Positions 17,561 to 25,960 are shown, counted from the stretch's first letter. The stretch is 37,382 bases of DNA from CALEUX01 sp964521525 (GCA_964521525.1 CAZFTD010000011.1:1-37382); one strand, 5' to 3'. Made by a program: numbers and translations. The notes: generated by a model not told the origin, from the sequence alone.

Positions 17561-18121
17561 ATGAAGCTGTACATTAAAAACATGGTTTGCAACCGTTGCA
17601 AAATGGTGGTAAAAACAGAACTGGAAAAACTTGGATACCAGCTTGTATCGGTGGAACTGGGAGAAGTTGTATTGCAAAACACCACTCATACAGTAAATAG
17701 GGATGAAATATCAAAAGCATTACAACCACTTGGTTTTGAACTAATAGACAACAAAAAAAGTCAATTAATCGAACTAATTAAAACCACCATCATCGATTTG
17801 GTGCACAATAAAGACAATGATTTACAAATTAATTTATCCGATTATCTTATTAACATTATCAATCACGATTACCACTATTTAAGCAATTTATTTTCTGAAG
17901 TGGAAGGAACCACAATTGAAAAATACCTTATAGCTCAAAAAATTGAAAAAGTTAAAGAGTTATTGATTTACGACGAACTGTCGCTTAGTGAAATAGCCTG
18001 GAAACTTAACTATTCCAGTGTGGCGCATTTAAGCAATCAGTTTAAAAAAGTTACCGGCCTCACTCCTACTCATTTTAAAAATATTAAAGCATTAAAGCGC
18101 AAGCCACTCGACGAAGTGTAA
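17561..18121 (+). CDS. HMA-domain AraC-type transcriptional regulator of copper efflux
   Basis: 186-aa fusion. Residues about 1-68 form a ferredoxin-like heavy-metal-associated domain with the metal site M-V-Cys10-N-R-Cys13. Residues about 95-182 form an AraC-type DNA-binding domain (KIEKVKELLIYDELSLSEIA and the second helix-turn-helix with SNQFKKVTGLTPTHFK). I chose ATG 17561; the frame also opens at a TTG at 17543. It sits 79 bp before the Cu(I) ATPase gene on the same strand, so it is very likely the copper-responsive activator of that pump, with the HMA domain as sensor or copper receiver. That function is inferred from architecture and neighbourhood. Confidence 0.88.
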   Translation: MKLYIKNMVCNRCKMVVKTELEKLGYQLVSVELGEVVLQNTTHTVNRDEISKALQPLGFELIDNKKSQLIELIKTTIIDLVHNKDNDLQINLSDYLINIINHDYHYLSNLFSEVEGTTIEKYLIAQKIEKVKELLIYDELSLSEIAWKLNYSSVAHLSNQFKKVTGLTPTHFKNIKALKRKPLDEV

Positions 18122-18200
18122 ATGGTGTAAATCTTCCTCAAAAAAATGTAACACTTTCAAATTCCACAGTTACCAACTTTGCAATGTAAAAATTGCGAAT

Positions 18201-20819
18201 ATGGAAAATAATAAATTAATAAAAAACGAAATACCGGTACTTAAAATGACATGTGCTGCCTGTGCAGTAAGTGTGGAAAGCATTATTAAGGCTCAACCGG
18301 GAGTTATAAACGTAACTGTTAACTATGCTTCTGCATCAGTTAATGTGGAATTTCTGGCTGATAAAATCTCACCAAAAGAAATTAGAAATGCAGTTCAATC
18401 AATAGGTTACGATTTGTATATCGACGACCCTCTCGAATATGCAGATTCGCTGGAGGTTATTCGTTTTAAGAATTATGCAGCTTTGAAAAAGAATACTTTC
18501 AGTGCTATTATCTTATCCTTACCCATTGTTATCATAGGCATGTTTTATATGCAGCATCCTTATGCCAATCCGGTTATGTGGATACTTTCAACCCCAGTTG
18601 TTTTGTGGTTTGGTCGAGGTTTCTTTATCAACGCCTGGAAGCAAGCAAGAAACCGTAGAGCGAATATGGATACATTAGTGGCTTTGAGTACAGGTGTTGC
18701 CTATTTGTTTAGCACTTTTAACACGGTGTTTCCAGAGTTCTGGTTAAATAAAGGCATGCAACCACATGTTTATTTTGAGGCAGCAGCTGTTATTATTGCC
18801 TTTATCCTGCTGGGAAAACTTCTGGAAGAGAAAGCCAAAAGCAAAACATCTTCTGCGCTTCGCAAACTTATGGGTCTTCAACCAAAAACGGTAACTTTAT
18901 TAAAACCTGATGGAAACCAGGAACTGGTTCCAATTGATATAATTCAAAACGAGGATTTAATTGTGGTAAAACCGGGTGAAAAAATTGCCGTTGACGGACA
19001 AGTAATCTCCGGTACTTCTTTCGTAGATGAAAGCTTGTTAACCGGAGAACCCATGCCGATTCAAAAAAAAGAAAACGACCTTGTTTTTGCCGGAACCATC
19101 AACCAAAACGGAAGCATCACCTTTAAAGCACAAAAAGTTGGTTCAGAAACCATTCTGGCGCAAATTATAAAAACTGTACAGGAAGCACAAAATAGTAAAG
19201 CTCCCGTACAGAAACTGGCCGACCGTTTGGCAGGCATATTTGTTCCGGTGGTTATTCTTTTGGCCATAATTTCTTTTTTTACCTGGCTAATTTTTGGAGG
19301 CGATAATGGTTTTGTACAAGGTTTACTGGCTCTTATTACAGTACTGGTTATTGCATGCCCCTGCGCACTTGGGTTGGCTACACCTACGGCTATTATGGTA
19401 GGTATTGGCAAGGCAGCCGAAAACGGAATTCTTATTAAAGATGCCGAAAGTCTTGAGCAAGCGAAAAAAATTAATGCCGTGGTATTGGATAAAACCGGCA
19501 CTATTACCGAAGGAAAGCCATCTGTTACCAATATGCAATGGACAAAATACAACTCAAAATATAGAAATATCCTTGTAAGTCTCGAAAACCATTCTGAACA
19601 TCCTTTAGCTAAGGCCATTATAGCTCACTTTCCGGAAGCAAAAACAATTCCAATGCTTGGTTTCGAAAGCATCCCAGGCTTGGGTATTAAAGCCATTTAT
19701 GAAAATGATACTTATTTCGCGGGTAATAGAGCCTTTATGGAAGACAACGGCATAACTCTTAATGCCACATTACTTGAATTAGTTAACAAATGGAGTCTAC
19801 AAGGTAATTCGCTCGTATATTTTGCCACAGAGAAAGGTATACTTGCTGTTATTGCCATCTCTGATAAAATAAAGGAAAGTTCATTGATGGCCATTCAACA
19901 TCTGGGAAAAATGGACATCGAAGTATTTATGCTTACAGGCGACAACTATGCTACTGCCAACACCATTGCTTCGCAAACCGGAATTAAAAATATTAAAGCC
20001 GAGGTATTGCCCCATCAGAAAGCCGACTTTATTAAGGAACTTCAGAATAAAGGGAAGATAGTAGCCATGGTGGGCGATGGAATTAACGATAGCTCGGCAT
20101 TGGCTCAGGCCGATGTGAGCATTGCCATGGGCAAAGGCTCCGACATTGCTATGGATGTTGCCAAAATGACCATTATTTCCTCTGATTTAATGAAAATACC
20201 CATCGCCATAAAACTATCGAAACAAACTGTGAATACTATTAAAGAAAACCTTTTCTGGGCATTTATATATAACATAATCGGAATTCCAATTGCTGCCGGC
20301 ATCCTCTACCCTTTCACTGGTTTCCTATTAAATCCGATATTGGCAGGTGCCGCCATGGCCTTAAGCAGTGTGAGTGTGGTCAGCAACAGTTTGCGGTTAA
20401 AGTGGAAGAAAGATTTTGAAAACCAAACGAAAGTCAAACCCGTTTCCACTGTTTCGTTTAACAAACAAATTAATTCCACGGATAACAAACAAATTACTCA
20501 TTCTAATTTTAACATGACTGAAAGTAAAAAACTTACAAAACCAGTATTTACTAAAGAACTGGTTTTCAAGCCAACTCTCGCATATAACAATACGAATGTT
20601 GATGAAGTTAAAACCTATCAATTTAAAACCAACATCAATTGTGACGGATGCATTGCATCAATAAGTCCCCACCTCAATAAAATAGAAGGAATAACCCATT
20701 GGCAAGTCGATACCAACAATAGCAACAAAGTTTTAACCGTTAAAACAAACCTGGTTTCGAAGGAAGAGATAATTAAAACAGTAACAGCAGCCGGATACAA
20801 AATTGAGTATTTTCTTTAA
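18201..20819 (+). CDS. copA: Cu(I)-exporting P1B-type ATPase with HMA domains at both ends
   Basis: Inner-membrane copper pump, 872 aa, longer than the usual 730-800. The N-terminal HMA domain has M-T-Cys18-A-A-Cys21. The core has TGEP, the transmembrane metal motif Cys386-Pro-Cys388 (VIACPCALGLATP), phosphorylated Asp430 in DKTGTITEG, HSEHPLAKA (HP motif) and GDGINDSSALAQADV. Copper-type residues occur in the last two membrane helices (YNIIGIP and MALSSVSVVSNSL). After the last helix come a polar linker of about 60 residues and a second HMA domain with Cys814-D-G-Cys817. This tail resembles a CopZ-type chaperone fused in place. It is preceded by the HMA-AraC regulator and followed by a strong terminator. 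Confidence 0.95.
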   Translation: MENNKLIKNEIPVLKMTCAACAVSVESIIKAQPGVINVTVNYASASVNVEFLADKISPKEIRNAVQSIGYDLYIDDPLEYADSLEVIRFKNYAALKKNTFSAIILSLPIVIIGMFYMQHPYANPVMWILSTPVVLWFGRGFFINAWKQARNRRANMDTLVALSTGVAYLFSTFNTVFPEFWLNKGMQPHVYFEAAAVIIAFILLGKLLEEKAKSKTSSALRKLMGLQPKTVTLLKPDGNQELVPIDIIQNEDLIVVKPGEKIAVDGQVISGTSFVDESLLTGEPMPIQKKENDLVFAGTINQNGSITFKAQKVGSETILAQIIKTVQEAQNSKAPVQKLADRLAGIFVPVVILLAIISFFTWLIFGGDNGFVQGLLALITVLVIACPCALGLATPTAIMVGIGKAAENGILIKDAESLEQAKKINAVVLDKTGTITEGKPSVTNMQWTKYNSKYRNILVSLENHSEHPLAKAIIAHFPEAKTIPMLGFESIPGLGIKAIYENDTYFAGNRAFMEDNGITLNATLLELVNKWSLQGNSLVYFATEKGILAVIAISDKIKESSLMAIQHLGKMDIEVFMLTGDNYATANTIASQTGIKNIKAEVLPHQKADFIKELQNKGKIVAMVGDGINDSSALAQADVSIAMGKGSDIAMDVAKMTIISSDLMKIPIAIKLSKQTVNTIKENLFWAFIYNIIGIPIAAGILYPFTGFLLNPILAGAAMALSSVSVVSNSLRLKWKKDFENQTKVKPVSTVSFNKQINSTDNKQITHSNFNMTESKKLTKPVFTKELVFKPTLAYNNTNVDEVKTYQFKTNINCDGCIASISPHLNKIEGITHWQVDTNNSNKVLTVKTNLVSKEEIIKTVTAAGYKIEYFL

Positions 20820-20910
20820 TTGAATACTGAGATTTTATTTCAGGAAAAAAGTTAACCACTATAATGGTCTCTCATTTAAGCTATAAATCAAGGCGTCTTC
20901 AATAAAAACT

Positions 20911-20948
20911 GCCATGCAGCATTCCTAAATGCTGCGCGGCTTTTTTTA
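20911..20948 (+). terminator. Rho-independent terminator after copA
   Basis: A 13-position stem (20911-20923 with 20928-20940, one A-C mismatch), 4-nt loop and seven T from 20941. It lies 91 bp after the copA stop and clearly ends the copper module. Confidence 0.85.
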
Positions 20949-21038
20949 AAATATCACTTCTCTTCGTTACCATTTAATTATTAAAGAGAAAAAAATCAGA
21001 TATTTGTAACAACCATAAACGCTTTTAAAAAAAACGCA

Positions 21039-21836
21039 ATGAAACAAAGAAACCTAAGTTTTCAAACTTTTATTATTTTACTAATTATCTGCATATTACC
21101 TCAGAACATCACCAGCCAAAAATGGAATAACAAAAAGGCAGCAGTTGCTTTAACCTACGATGATGGCTTAAATGTACATCTCGATATAGTAGTGCCAACG
21201 CTTGATTTGGCCGGTTTTAAAGGAACCTTTTATATCCCGGGAAATGCCGAAGCTTTATTTTTAAGAATGAACGACTGGAAAACTATTGCGTGCAATGGAC
21301 ATGAGTTGGGAAACCATACTTTATTTCACCCCTGCACAGGAAAATCAAAAGGCCGCCAATGGGTGCACCCCGACTACGATTTAGACAATTACACCATAAA
21401 CCAAATTGTGAACGAAATAAAACTGGCCAACACATTGCTTAAAGCCATTGATGGCAAAGAGAAACGGTCGTTTGCCTATACCTGTGGCGATATGACTGTT
21501 AGTAACGGAGACTTTTCGAAACTTATTGCCAATGAATTTACAGGAGCGCGCGGTGTTAATTTTAACTTCGAAAAAATTGAAACCATCGACTTATTAAACA
21601 TCAAAGCTTTTTTTGTTACCAACCAAACAGGAGAAGAACTAATTACTCTGGCCCAAAAAGCCGTTGAGGAAGAAGCCCTTATAGTGTTTTTATTTCATGG
21701 GGTTGGTGGTGAGCACAGCATTAACATTGCCAATGCAGAACACCAAAAGTTGGTAAACTATTTAAAAACCAATATCGATAGTTTTTGGGTTGCTCCTTTA
21801 ACCGAAATTTCGGAATACATACAACTAAAACAGTAA
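21039..21836 (+). CDS. Secreted polysaccharide deacetylase (NodB/CE4 family)
   Basis: 265-aa carbohydrate esterase 4 protein with a signal peptide (about 1-26, ending NITSQ). Catalytic motifs: AVALTYDDG (motif 1, Asp pair for base and metal), HELGNHTLFHP (motif 2, the two metal His), and a late FLFHGVG (motif 5-like His). The family removes acetyl groups from GlcNAc-containing glycans such as peptidoglycan or chitin-like polymers, or acts on other acyl-sugars. The substrate here cannot be told. It is a single gene, converging with the receiver gene only 4 bp away. Confidence 0.88.
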   Translation: MKQRNLSFQTFIILLIICILPQNITSQKWNNKKAAVALTYDDGLNVHLDIVVPTLDLAGFKGTFYIPGNAEALFLRMNDWKTIACNGHELGNHTLFHPCTGKSKGRQWVHPDYDLDNYTINQIVNEIKLANTLLKAIDGKEKRSFAYTCGDMTVSNGDFSKLIANEFTGARGVNFNFEKIETIDLLNIKAFFVTNQTGEELITLAQKAVEEEALIVFLFHGVGGEHSINIANAEHQKLVNYLKTNIDSFWVAPLTEISEYIQLKQ

Positions 21837-21840
21837 ACCA

Positions 21841-22209
21841 TCATGTATGGTTATGGTTAATGGCCGACTCAATCTCCTTAAAATTAAAAGGCTTGCAATA
21901 ATAACGATGTATTAAACTGCTGTTAAGCGCATCCTCAATTTCTGGAGTTATATCATAACCGGTAATGATGTAGTATTCAATGTCCGGACGATGTTCGCGT
22001 GCTTTTTTAATAAATTCAATACCGTTCATCCCGGGCATCTTCATATCGCTGATAACCACACATACATCACTATTTTCAGACAAAATTTTCAAACCTTCAA
22101 AGCCAGACTGACCGGTGAGCACCTTAAATTTTTTTCTGAGGTTTAACTCAAACAAATAGGTATTCACTTGCTCGTCATCAACGTAAAGAATGGTCTTTAA
22201 TTCACTCAT
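21841..22209 (-). CDS. Receiver-only response regulator
   Basis: 122-aa CheY-like protein with no output domain. Acidic pair Asp11-Asp12 (LYVDDEQVN), phospho-acceptor Asp55 (VVISDMKMPGMNG), switch Thr in IITGYD, and Lys in YYCKPF. It probably relays phosphate or acts by protein contact. No kinase is adjacent; the orphan kinases at 12501 and 14031 are possible partners only by guess. It ends 4 bp from the convergent deacetylase gene. Confidence 0.92.
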   Translation of the reverse strand: MSELKTILYVDDEQVNTYLFELNLRKKFKVLTGQSGFEGLKILSENSDVCVVISDMKMPGMNGIEFIKKAREHRPDIEYYIITGYDITPEIEDALNSSLIHRYYCKPFNFKEIESAINHNHT

Positions 22210-22496
22210 TTCTAAATAAATTAAAATCTGTTTAATTTGTTGTCAAAGCAAAAAGCCGATAGAGAAACCTCGTTTTATTTTGAACAATAAAGTCGGAATC
22301 TTTATAAACCTTAAGGATATTTGTAAAAAAAGGATTAGTTTGTGTTTGTCGATTACCATCTGATTTCATAGTTGTGTTTTTATTGCATGGATACCCAAAT
22401 ACATAACCTGCTAAACCTCGGTTTTTTTCAATTAAGTTAACCAAATCGTAGTTAAAAATCAACTGGTTAAAAAAATATTTTTTTTGTAGCTAAATG
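22210..22496. other. Intergenic stretch between divergent genes
   Basis: AT-rich DNA between the receiver gene (minus) and the membrane protein gene (plus). A 76-codon frame at 22232-22462 (minus) has no recognisable features or clear initiation context and I do not regard it as a gene. Promoters of both flanking genes must lie here and just beyond. Confidence 0.4.
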
Positions 22497-22548
22497 TTGC
22501 TTTAATCATAAATTAATTTTTACTTTGCATTTCAAAGTTCTTTTGAAA
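22497..22548 (+). promoter_or_regulatory. Promoter and overlapping inverted-repeat operator of the membrane protein gene
   Basis: TTG at 22497-22499 and TTACTTTG at 22520-22527 (20 bases apart) fit the Bacteroidota promoter pattern. Overlapping the -7 element is ACTTTG-N5-CAAAGT (22522-22538), followed by a second overlapping repeat TTTCAAA-N5-TTTGAAA (22530-22548). The first repeat recurs with the same arms and spacing before creD (24118-24134). This position suits a repressor; the winged-helix protein encoded at 23790 is the obvious candidate. Confidence 0.6.
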
Positions 22549-22550
22549 AC

Positions 22551-23195
22551 ATGAAAAACCTCACATCCCCTATCGACGATATAAAGCACATCCGGCAAAT
22601 GATGGAAGAATCGTCAAAATTTTTATCGCTTAGCGGCCTTTCAGGTGTGGCTGTTGGTTGCTTTGCCCTTTTAGGAGCAGCCATCGCTCATTTCTGGATA
22701 CTGGATAATGGCACTGTTAAATACGATGAATATCTTAAGGTTTTGCCCGGCAATTATGGTAGAGGCATTAGATTATCTATGTTCCTCACTGCTATTTTCA
22801 CTTTAACAGGCGCCCTCCTTTCGGCATGGTATATCAGTTTCAGGAAAAGCAGGAAACTTCAGATTGGTTTCTGGACGTCCTCGGCAAAAAAAATGGTAAC
22901 CAGTCTTTTTGTTGTTTTAGCTACCGGTGGCATTTTTAGCGTGATTCTGGTTTTTCATGGATATTTTAAAATGATAGCTGCAGTTATGCTCATTTTTTAT
23001 GGATTGGCTTTACTCAATGCATCGAAATATTCCAAACACGATATAAAATCGCTGGCATTCACTCAAATTATTCTTGGTTTAATTGCTGCCATGTTTATTA
23101 ATTACGGATTGTTAATATGGACTTTGGGATTTGGTTTTGTGCATATTGTGTATGGAATATTAATGTACTTTAAATATGAGTGGAGAACTAAGTAG
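22551..23195 (+). CDS. Predicted multi-pass membrane protein of the CreD cluster
   Basis: 214-aa protein with a short cytoplasmic N-terminus (IDDIKHIRQMMEESSKFLSL) and about six hydrophobic segments (about 28-50, 76-95, 115-135, 138-155, 165-183 and 186-205). I do not recognise a named family. It probably resides in the inner membrane. Its promoter region shares the inverted repeat found before creD, and the same block holds a winged-helix regulator. A joint role in envelope homeostasis is therefore inferred. Confidence 0.75.
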   Translation: MKNLTSPIDDIKHIRQMMEESSKFLSLSGLSGVAVGCFALLGAAIAHFWILDNGTVKYDEYLKVLPGNYGRGIRLSMFLTAIFTLTGALLSAWYISFRKSRKLQIGFWTSSAKKMVTSLFVVLATGGIFSVILVFHGYFKMIAAVMLIFYGLALLNASKYSKHDIKSLAFTQIILGLIAAMFINYGLLIWTLGFGFVHIVYGILMYFKYEWRTK

Positions 23196-23270
23196 CTGTT
23201 TAATTCTATATATAAGATATTTAGATGCAAAGCAGAGCGCAGTCCCGAAAATCGGGATAATATAGATAGA
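23192..23270. repeat. Partial 3'-flank repeat start and CCCGA palindrome
   Basis: GTAGCTGTTTAA at 23192 overlaps the stop codon and equals the start of the 82-bp repeat, but the similarity then fades. TCCCGA-AAA-TCGGGA at 23243-23257 is another member of the CCCGA palindrome group. Probably a degenerate mixture of both elements. The rest of this 206-bp gap holds AT-rich direct repeats (AAATCTAATTATCT at 23337 and 23355). Confidence 0.35.
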
Positions 23271-23401
23271 GAAGATTTTTGATATTTTAAATATGACAAG
23301 CATCTCCCCTTACTTATCTATCCGTCTATGTATCTAAAATCTAATTATCTCTTTAAATCTAATTATCTTAAACAAAACTATAACCTTTAAAAACACGGCT
23401 T

Positions 23402-23701
23402 ATGAGAAACTTATTATTTAATAAAAAGATTGCCTTAATTGGGCTGATAGTTTTTACGGCAGTAATTTTTACCGCCTGTGCCGATGTTGCGCAAATAGAT
23501 GCCTGCAGGGCTGGAACACCGTATGGTTTTTTGGGCGGTTTGTGGCATGGAATTATTGCCCCTGTTAGTTTTATTGGCAGTGTTTTTAGCGAAAATATTG
23601 CCATGTATGCCGTTAATAACTATGGCGGCTGGTACGATTTTGGATTTGTTTTAGGAGCCGGTATTCTTTTTGGCGGCGGAAGCAGAGCCAGTAGGGGTTA
23701 G
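23402..23701 (+). CDS. Small lipoprotein-type membrane protein
   Basis: 99-aa protein with a lipoprotein-like signal (hydrophobic segment then FTAC, Cys27). Two further hydrophobic stretches contain GFLGGLWHGIIAP and GGWYDFGFVLGAGILFGG. I recall small unnamed proteins with the N-x-GGWYDFGF-x-LG pattern in varied bacteria; no function is known to me. It lies between the membrane protein gene and the winged-helix regulator, on the same strand. Its stop codon overlaps the G-rich repeat. Confidence 0.7.
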   Translation: MRNLLFNKKIALIGLIVFTAVIFTACADVAQIDACRAGTPYGFLGGLWHGIIAPVSFIGSVFSENIAMYAVNNYGGWYDFGFVLGAGILFGGGSRASRG

Positions 23702-23773
23702 GGGTTAGGTTTTGGGGTTAGGGGTTAGGTGCTAAGAGCTAAGAACTAAGAACTAAGAACTAAGAACTAAGAG
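23694..23773 (+). repeat. G-rich TTAGGGG repeats followed by six 7-bp CTAAGAA units
   Basis: Four GGGG runs (23694, 23701, 23714 and 23721) are separated by 3, 9 and 3 bases, with TTA in the short loops. Then 23732-23773 is six tandem units of CTAAGAA, the first and last ending in G. The array fills nearly the whole gap between the small lipoprotein and the regulator. A G-quadruplex could form on the plus strand, which is the RNA sense. The short units suggest replication slippage; this is not CRISPR. Confidence 0.7.
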
Positions 23774-23789
23774 CTTAATAATCATTTTT

Positions 23790-24092
23790 ATGAAAAGCAT
23801 CATTGAGGGATTAAATAAAAACTTCGACAATCGTGTACGTTTGGGCATTATGAGTGCCCTAATGGTAAACGATTGTGTGGAATTTAATTCCCTCAAGGAG
23901 CTTTTAAATGTTACCGATGGTAATTTGGCAAGCCACCTTAAGGCTTTGGAAAAATCGGGATTAATTTCTGTTCAGAAACAATTTATTGGCCGAAAACCAA
24001 ATACCACTTACCAAATTACTAAGGATGGTAACAAACAGTTTATAGCACATATTAACGCCTTAGAGAAACTTATAAAGGGCGAACGGTCCTGA
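23790..24092 (+). CDS. Winged-helix transcriptional regulator
   Basis: 100-aa MarR/ArsR-like winged-helix protein, compact and single-domain. The helix-turn-helix reads FNSLKELLNVTDGNLASHLKALE, followed by the wing KQFIGRKPNTTYQITKDG. Such small regulators commonly sit beside creD in Bacteroidota (from memory). Here it ends 60 bp before creD. The gap and the promoter of the first cluster gene both carry ACTTTG-N5-CAAAGT. I infer that this protein binds that repeat. Confidence 0.88.
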   Translation: MKSIIEGLNKNFDNRVRLGIMSALMVNDCVEFNSLKELLNVTDGNLASHLKALEKSGLISVQKQFIGRKPNTTYQITKDGNKQFIAHINALEKLIKGERS

Positions 24093-24117
24093 ATACTCAA
24101 TATTTTTTTATTTATTC

Positions 24118-24134
24118 ACTTTGTTTTTCAAAGT
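24118..24134 (+). promoter_or_regulatory. Inverted-repeat operator upstream of creD
   Basis: ACTTTG-TTTTT-CAAAGT, identical in arms and spacing to 22522-22538. The similarity continues on the right as TCTTTT in both copies. It lies 18 bases before the creD ATG. TCACTTTG could serve as a weak -7 element overlapping the left arm. Confidence 0.6.
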
Positions 24135-24152
24135 TCTTTTAATCTTAAAATC

Positions 24153-25460
24153 ATGGAAACGTATCAAACAAACAAACCAAAATGGAGCAACACGCTCGGC
24201 TTTAAAGCAGCAATAATTGCAATTATAGCATTGATGCTGTTAATTCCTTTAAGCATGATAAAAAGCGTTATTTCGGAACGCGAAGAGGCTGCCCGCCATG
24301 TGGAAAACAATATTTCCGACCAGTTTGGAAATGCCCAAACCCTTGCAGGCCCTATTTTAAACGTGCCGGTTGAAAAAACAAAAACCGATAAAGACGGGTT
24401 AGTTACCAAAGAGCGTAACTGGTTGCATATAATGCCATCCAAACTCTCCATAAGTTCAAACCTTGAGCCGGAAATTCGCTATAGAGGCATCTATAAAACA
24501 GCGGTGTACAACTCAACATCTGTAATAAATGGTAATTTTGATATTCCTTTTAAAGAAGAAGATATTGATGGCGTTGTAGAATGGGATAAAGCCTGCATCA
24601 CCTTTGGCATTAGCGATAACAGAGGCATACGTGGCGATGTGGAAGTTCTCTGGAATAATAACGAATTGCCTACTGAGTCGGGCATGATTACTAAAAATAT
24701 TACCAAAACAGGTTTTAGTATCAGAACGCCTATCAACCCTGAATCTATTTACGATTCAATGACTTTCGACCTGAAAATCAACCTTAGTGGCTCAAAAAGC
24801 TTTTCGTTACTGCCTTTAGGACAAATAAGTGAGTTTAAACTAAAATCATCGTGGAAGGACCCAAGTTTTAGCGGTTCCATTTTACCCGAAAAGCGCAACA
24901 TCACCGAACATGGTTTTGATGCGGAATGGAAACTAACCCACTTAAATCGAAATTTTCCACAATACTGGCAAGGACAACAATTCGATGTTTGGGAACACAC
25001 TCTGGGTGTCGACCTGTTTTTACCTGTAAACCATTACCAAAAATCGCACCGGTCGGCAAAATATGGGTTATTGTTTATTACCCTTACCATGCTTGTATTT
25101 CTGTTTATGGAATTAACCAAAAACAAGCGAATTCATATTTTTCAATATCTTTTGGTGGGCCTGGCGCTGGTTCTGTTTTTTTCGGTTTTAACAGCCTTGA
25201 GCGAACATTTAGGTTTTAATGCGGCCTATTTAATTGCTTCAGTAGTTAATGTTTCCATGATTGGATATTTTGCATTTGGTTTATTGAAAGAAAAAACATT
25301 AACGCTTTGGGTTATAACATTATTGGTAATTATGTATGCTTTTCTGTTTGTATTGCTGCAACTTAACGATTATGCTTTCCTGGCCGGAAATATTGGTTTA
25401 CTAATTGCACTTGGTTTTATAATGAAAGCTTCATTAAAAATTGGGAATAAAACTGAATAG
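24153..25460 (+). CDS. creD: CreD-family inner-membrane protein
   Basis: 435 aa, the typical length of CreD. A short cytoplasmic N-terminus is followed by a membrane segment (about 17-40), a large periplasmic domain (about 41-295), and five or so membrane segments (about 300-425). Family stretches: EREEAARHVENNISDQFGNAQTLAGP near the start (split by the segment boundary) and LLPLGQISEFKLKSSWKDPSFSG in the periplasmic domain. CreD proteins are linked to envelope stability and, in some Gammaproteobacteria, to beta-lactam or colicin response; the molecular role is unclear. It probably responds to the winged-helix regulator through the repeat at 24118. Confidence 0.92.
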   Translation: METYQTNKPKWSNTLGFKAAIIAIIALMLLIPLSMIKSVISEREEAARHVENNISDQFGNAQTLAGPILNVPVEKTKTDKDGLVTKERNWLHIMPSKLSISSNLEPEIRYRGIYKTAVYNSTSVINGNFDIPFKEEDIDGVVEWDKACITFGISDNRGIRGDVEVLWNNNELPTESGMITKNITKTGFSIRTPINPESIYDSMTFDLKINLSGSKSFSLLPLGQISEFKLKSSWKDPSFSGSILPEKRNITEHGFDAEWKLTHLNRNFPQYWQGQQFDVWEHTLGVDLFLPVNHYQKSHRSAKYGLLFITLTMLVFLFMELTKNKRIHIFQYLLVGLALVLFFSVLTALSEHLGFNAAYLIASVVNVSMIGYFAFGLLKEKTLTLWVITLLVIMYAFLFVLLQLNDYAFLAGNIGLLIALGFIMKASLKIGNKTE

Positions 25461-25494
25461 TAGTATTTAGTTGAAGAATAATACGATTAAAATA

Positions 25495-25534
25495 AAATCT
25501 GCGGGAATATTTCTATTAGAATTCCCGCAGATTT
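25495..25534 (+). terminator. Hairpin after creD
   Basis: A perfect 14-bp stem (25495-25508 with 25521-25534) and 12-nt loop, 34 bp after the creD stop. The following sequence is AT-rich without a long T run, so termination is likely but perhaps not strong. Confidence 0.65.
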
Positions 25535-25620
25535 ATTAATATTATAGTGCCATATCAATCATAGAATGATACGAAAAAAACTTAAATACTAAGAACTTAA
25601 AACTTATTTAACTTACCAAT

Positions 25621-25946
25621 ATGGACTCCATGCTCACCGTAATTCTCTCACAATTAATTTCAACCATCCCTCAAATTATCATTCTGTTGGCCAGTATTTA
25701 CTTTTATTACCACAAAAAAATCTGACTGGTCTCTTATTAATGATTGGTTCTGGCATAGGACTGTTAGTTACAATTTTCTATATTTTTTACACCATTTTCA
25801 TTCAAGTATCTTTTCAACTTGCTGAAATATCACAACTTTTAGTTACTGTTATAATACCTATATTTAGCATGTTGGGTGGCTTCACTTTTTGCGCCGGTTT
25901 CGCTATTTTTGTTTACAACACCGTTAATTCAAATAAACACCCTTAG
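25621..25946 (+). pseudogene. Small three-helix membrane protein interrupted by a frameshift at a poly-A run
   Basis: ATG 25621 opens MDSMLTVILSQLIS and a first hydrophobic helix, ending YYHKK, then hits TGA at 25723. The rest is in the frame offset by two, with two more hydrophobic helices ending NTVNSNKHP at 25946. Adding one A to the seven-A run at 25714-25720 joins the parts into a 108-residue protein with three membrane segments and no internal stop. The downstream ATG at 25740 could otherwise start a 68-residue protein. No family recognised. Real mutation, sequencing error and slippage cannot be separated here. Confidence 0.6.
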
Positions 25947-25960
25947 TCGCTTCAAAAAAA

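Noticed and set aside
19061..19618. 185-codon frame antisense to copA
   Set aside because: Lies wholly inside the strongly supported copA frame; a typical antisense shadow of a well-conserved gene.
22232..22462. 76-codon frame (minus) upstream of the receiver gene
   Set aside because: No domain, signal or initiation context; it lies in the region that should hold promoters.
23732..23773. Tandem short repeats as a possible CRISPR array
   Set aside because: Units are 7 bp, contiguous and without spacers, and there are no cas genes.
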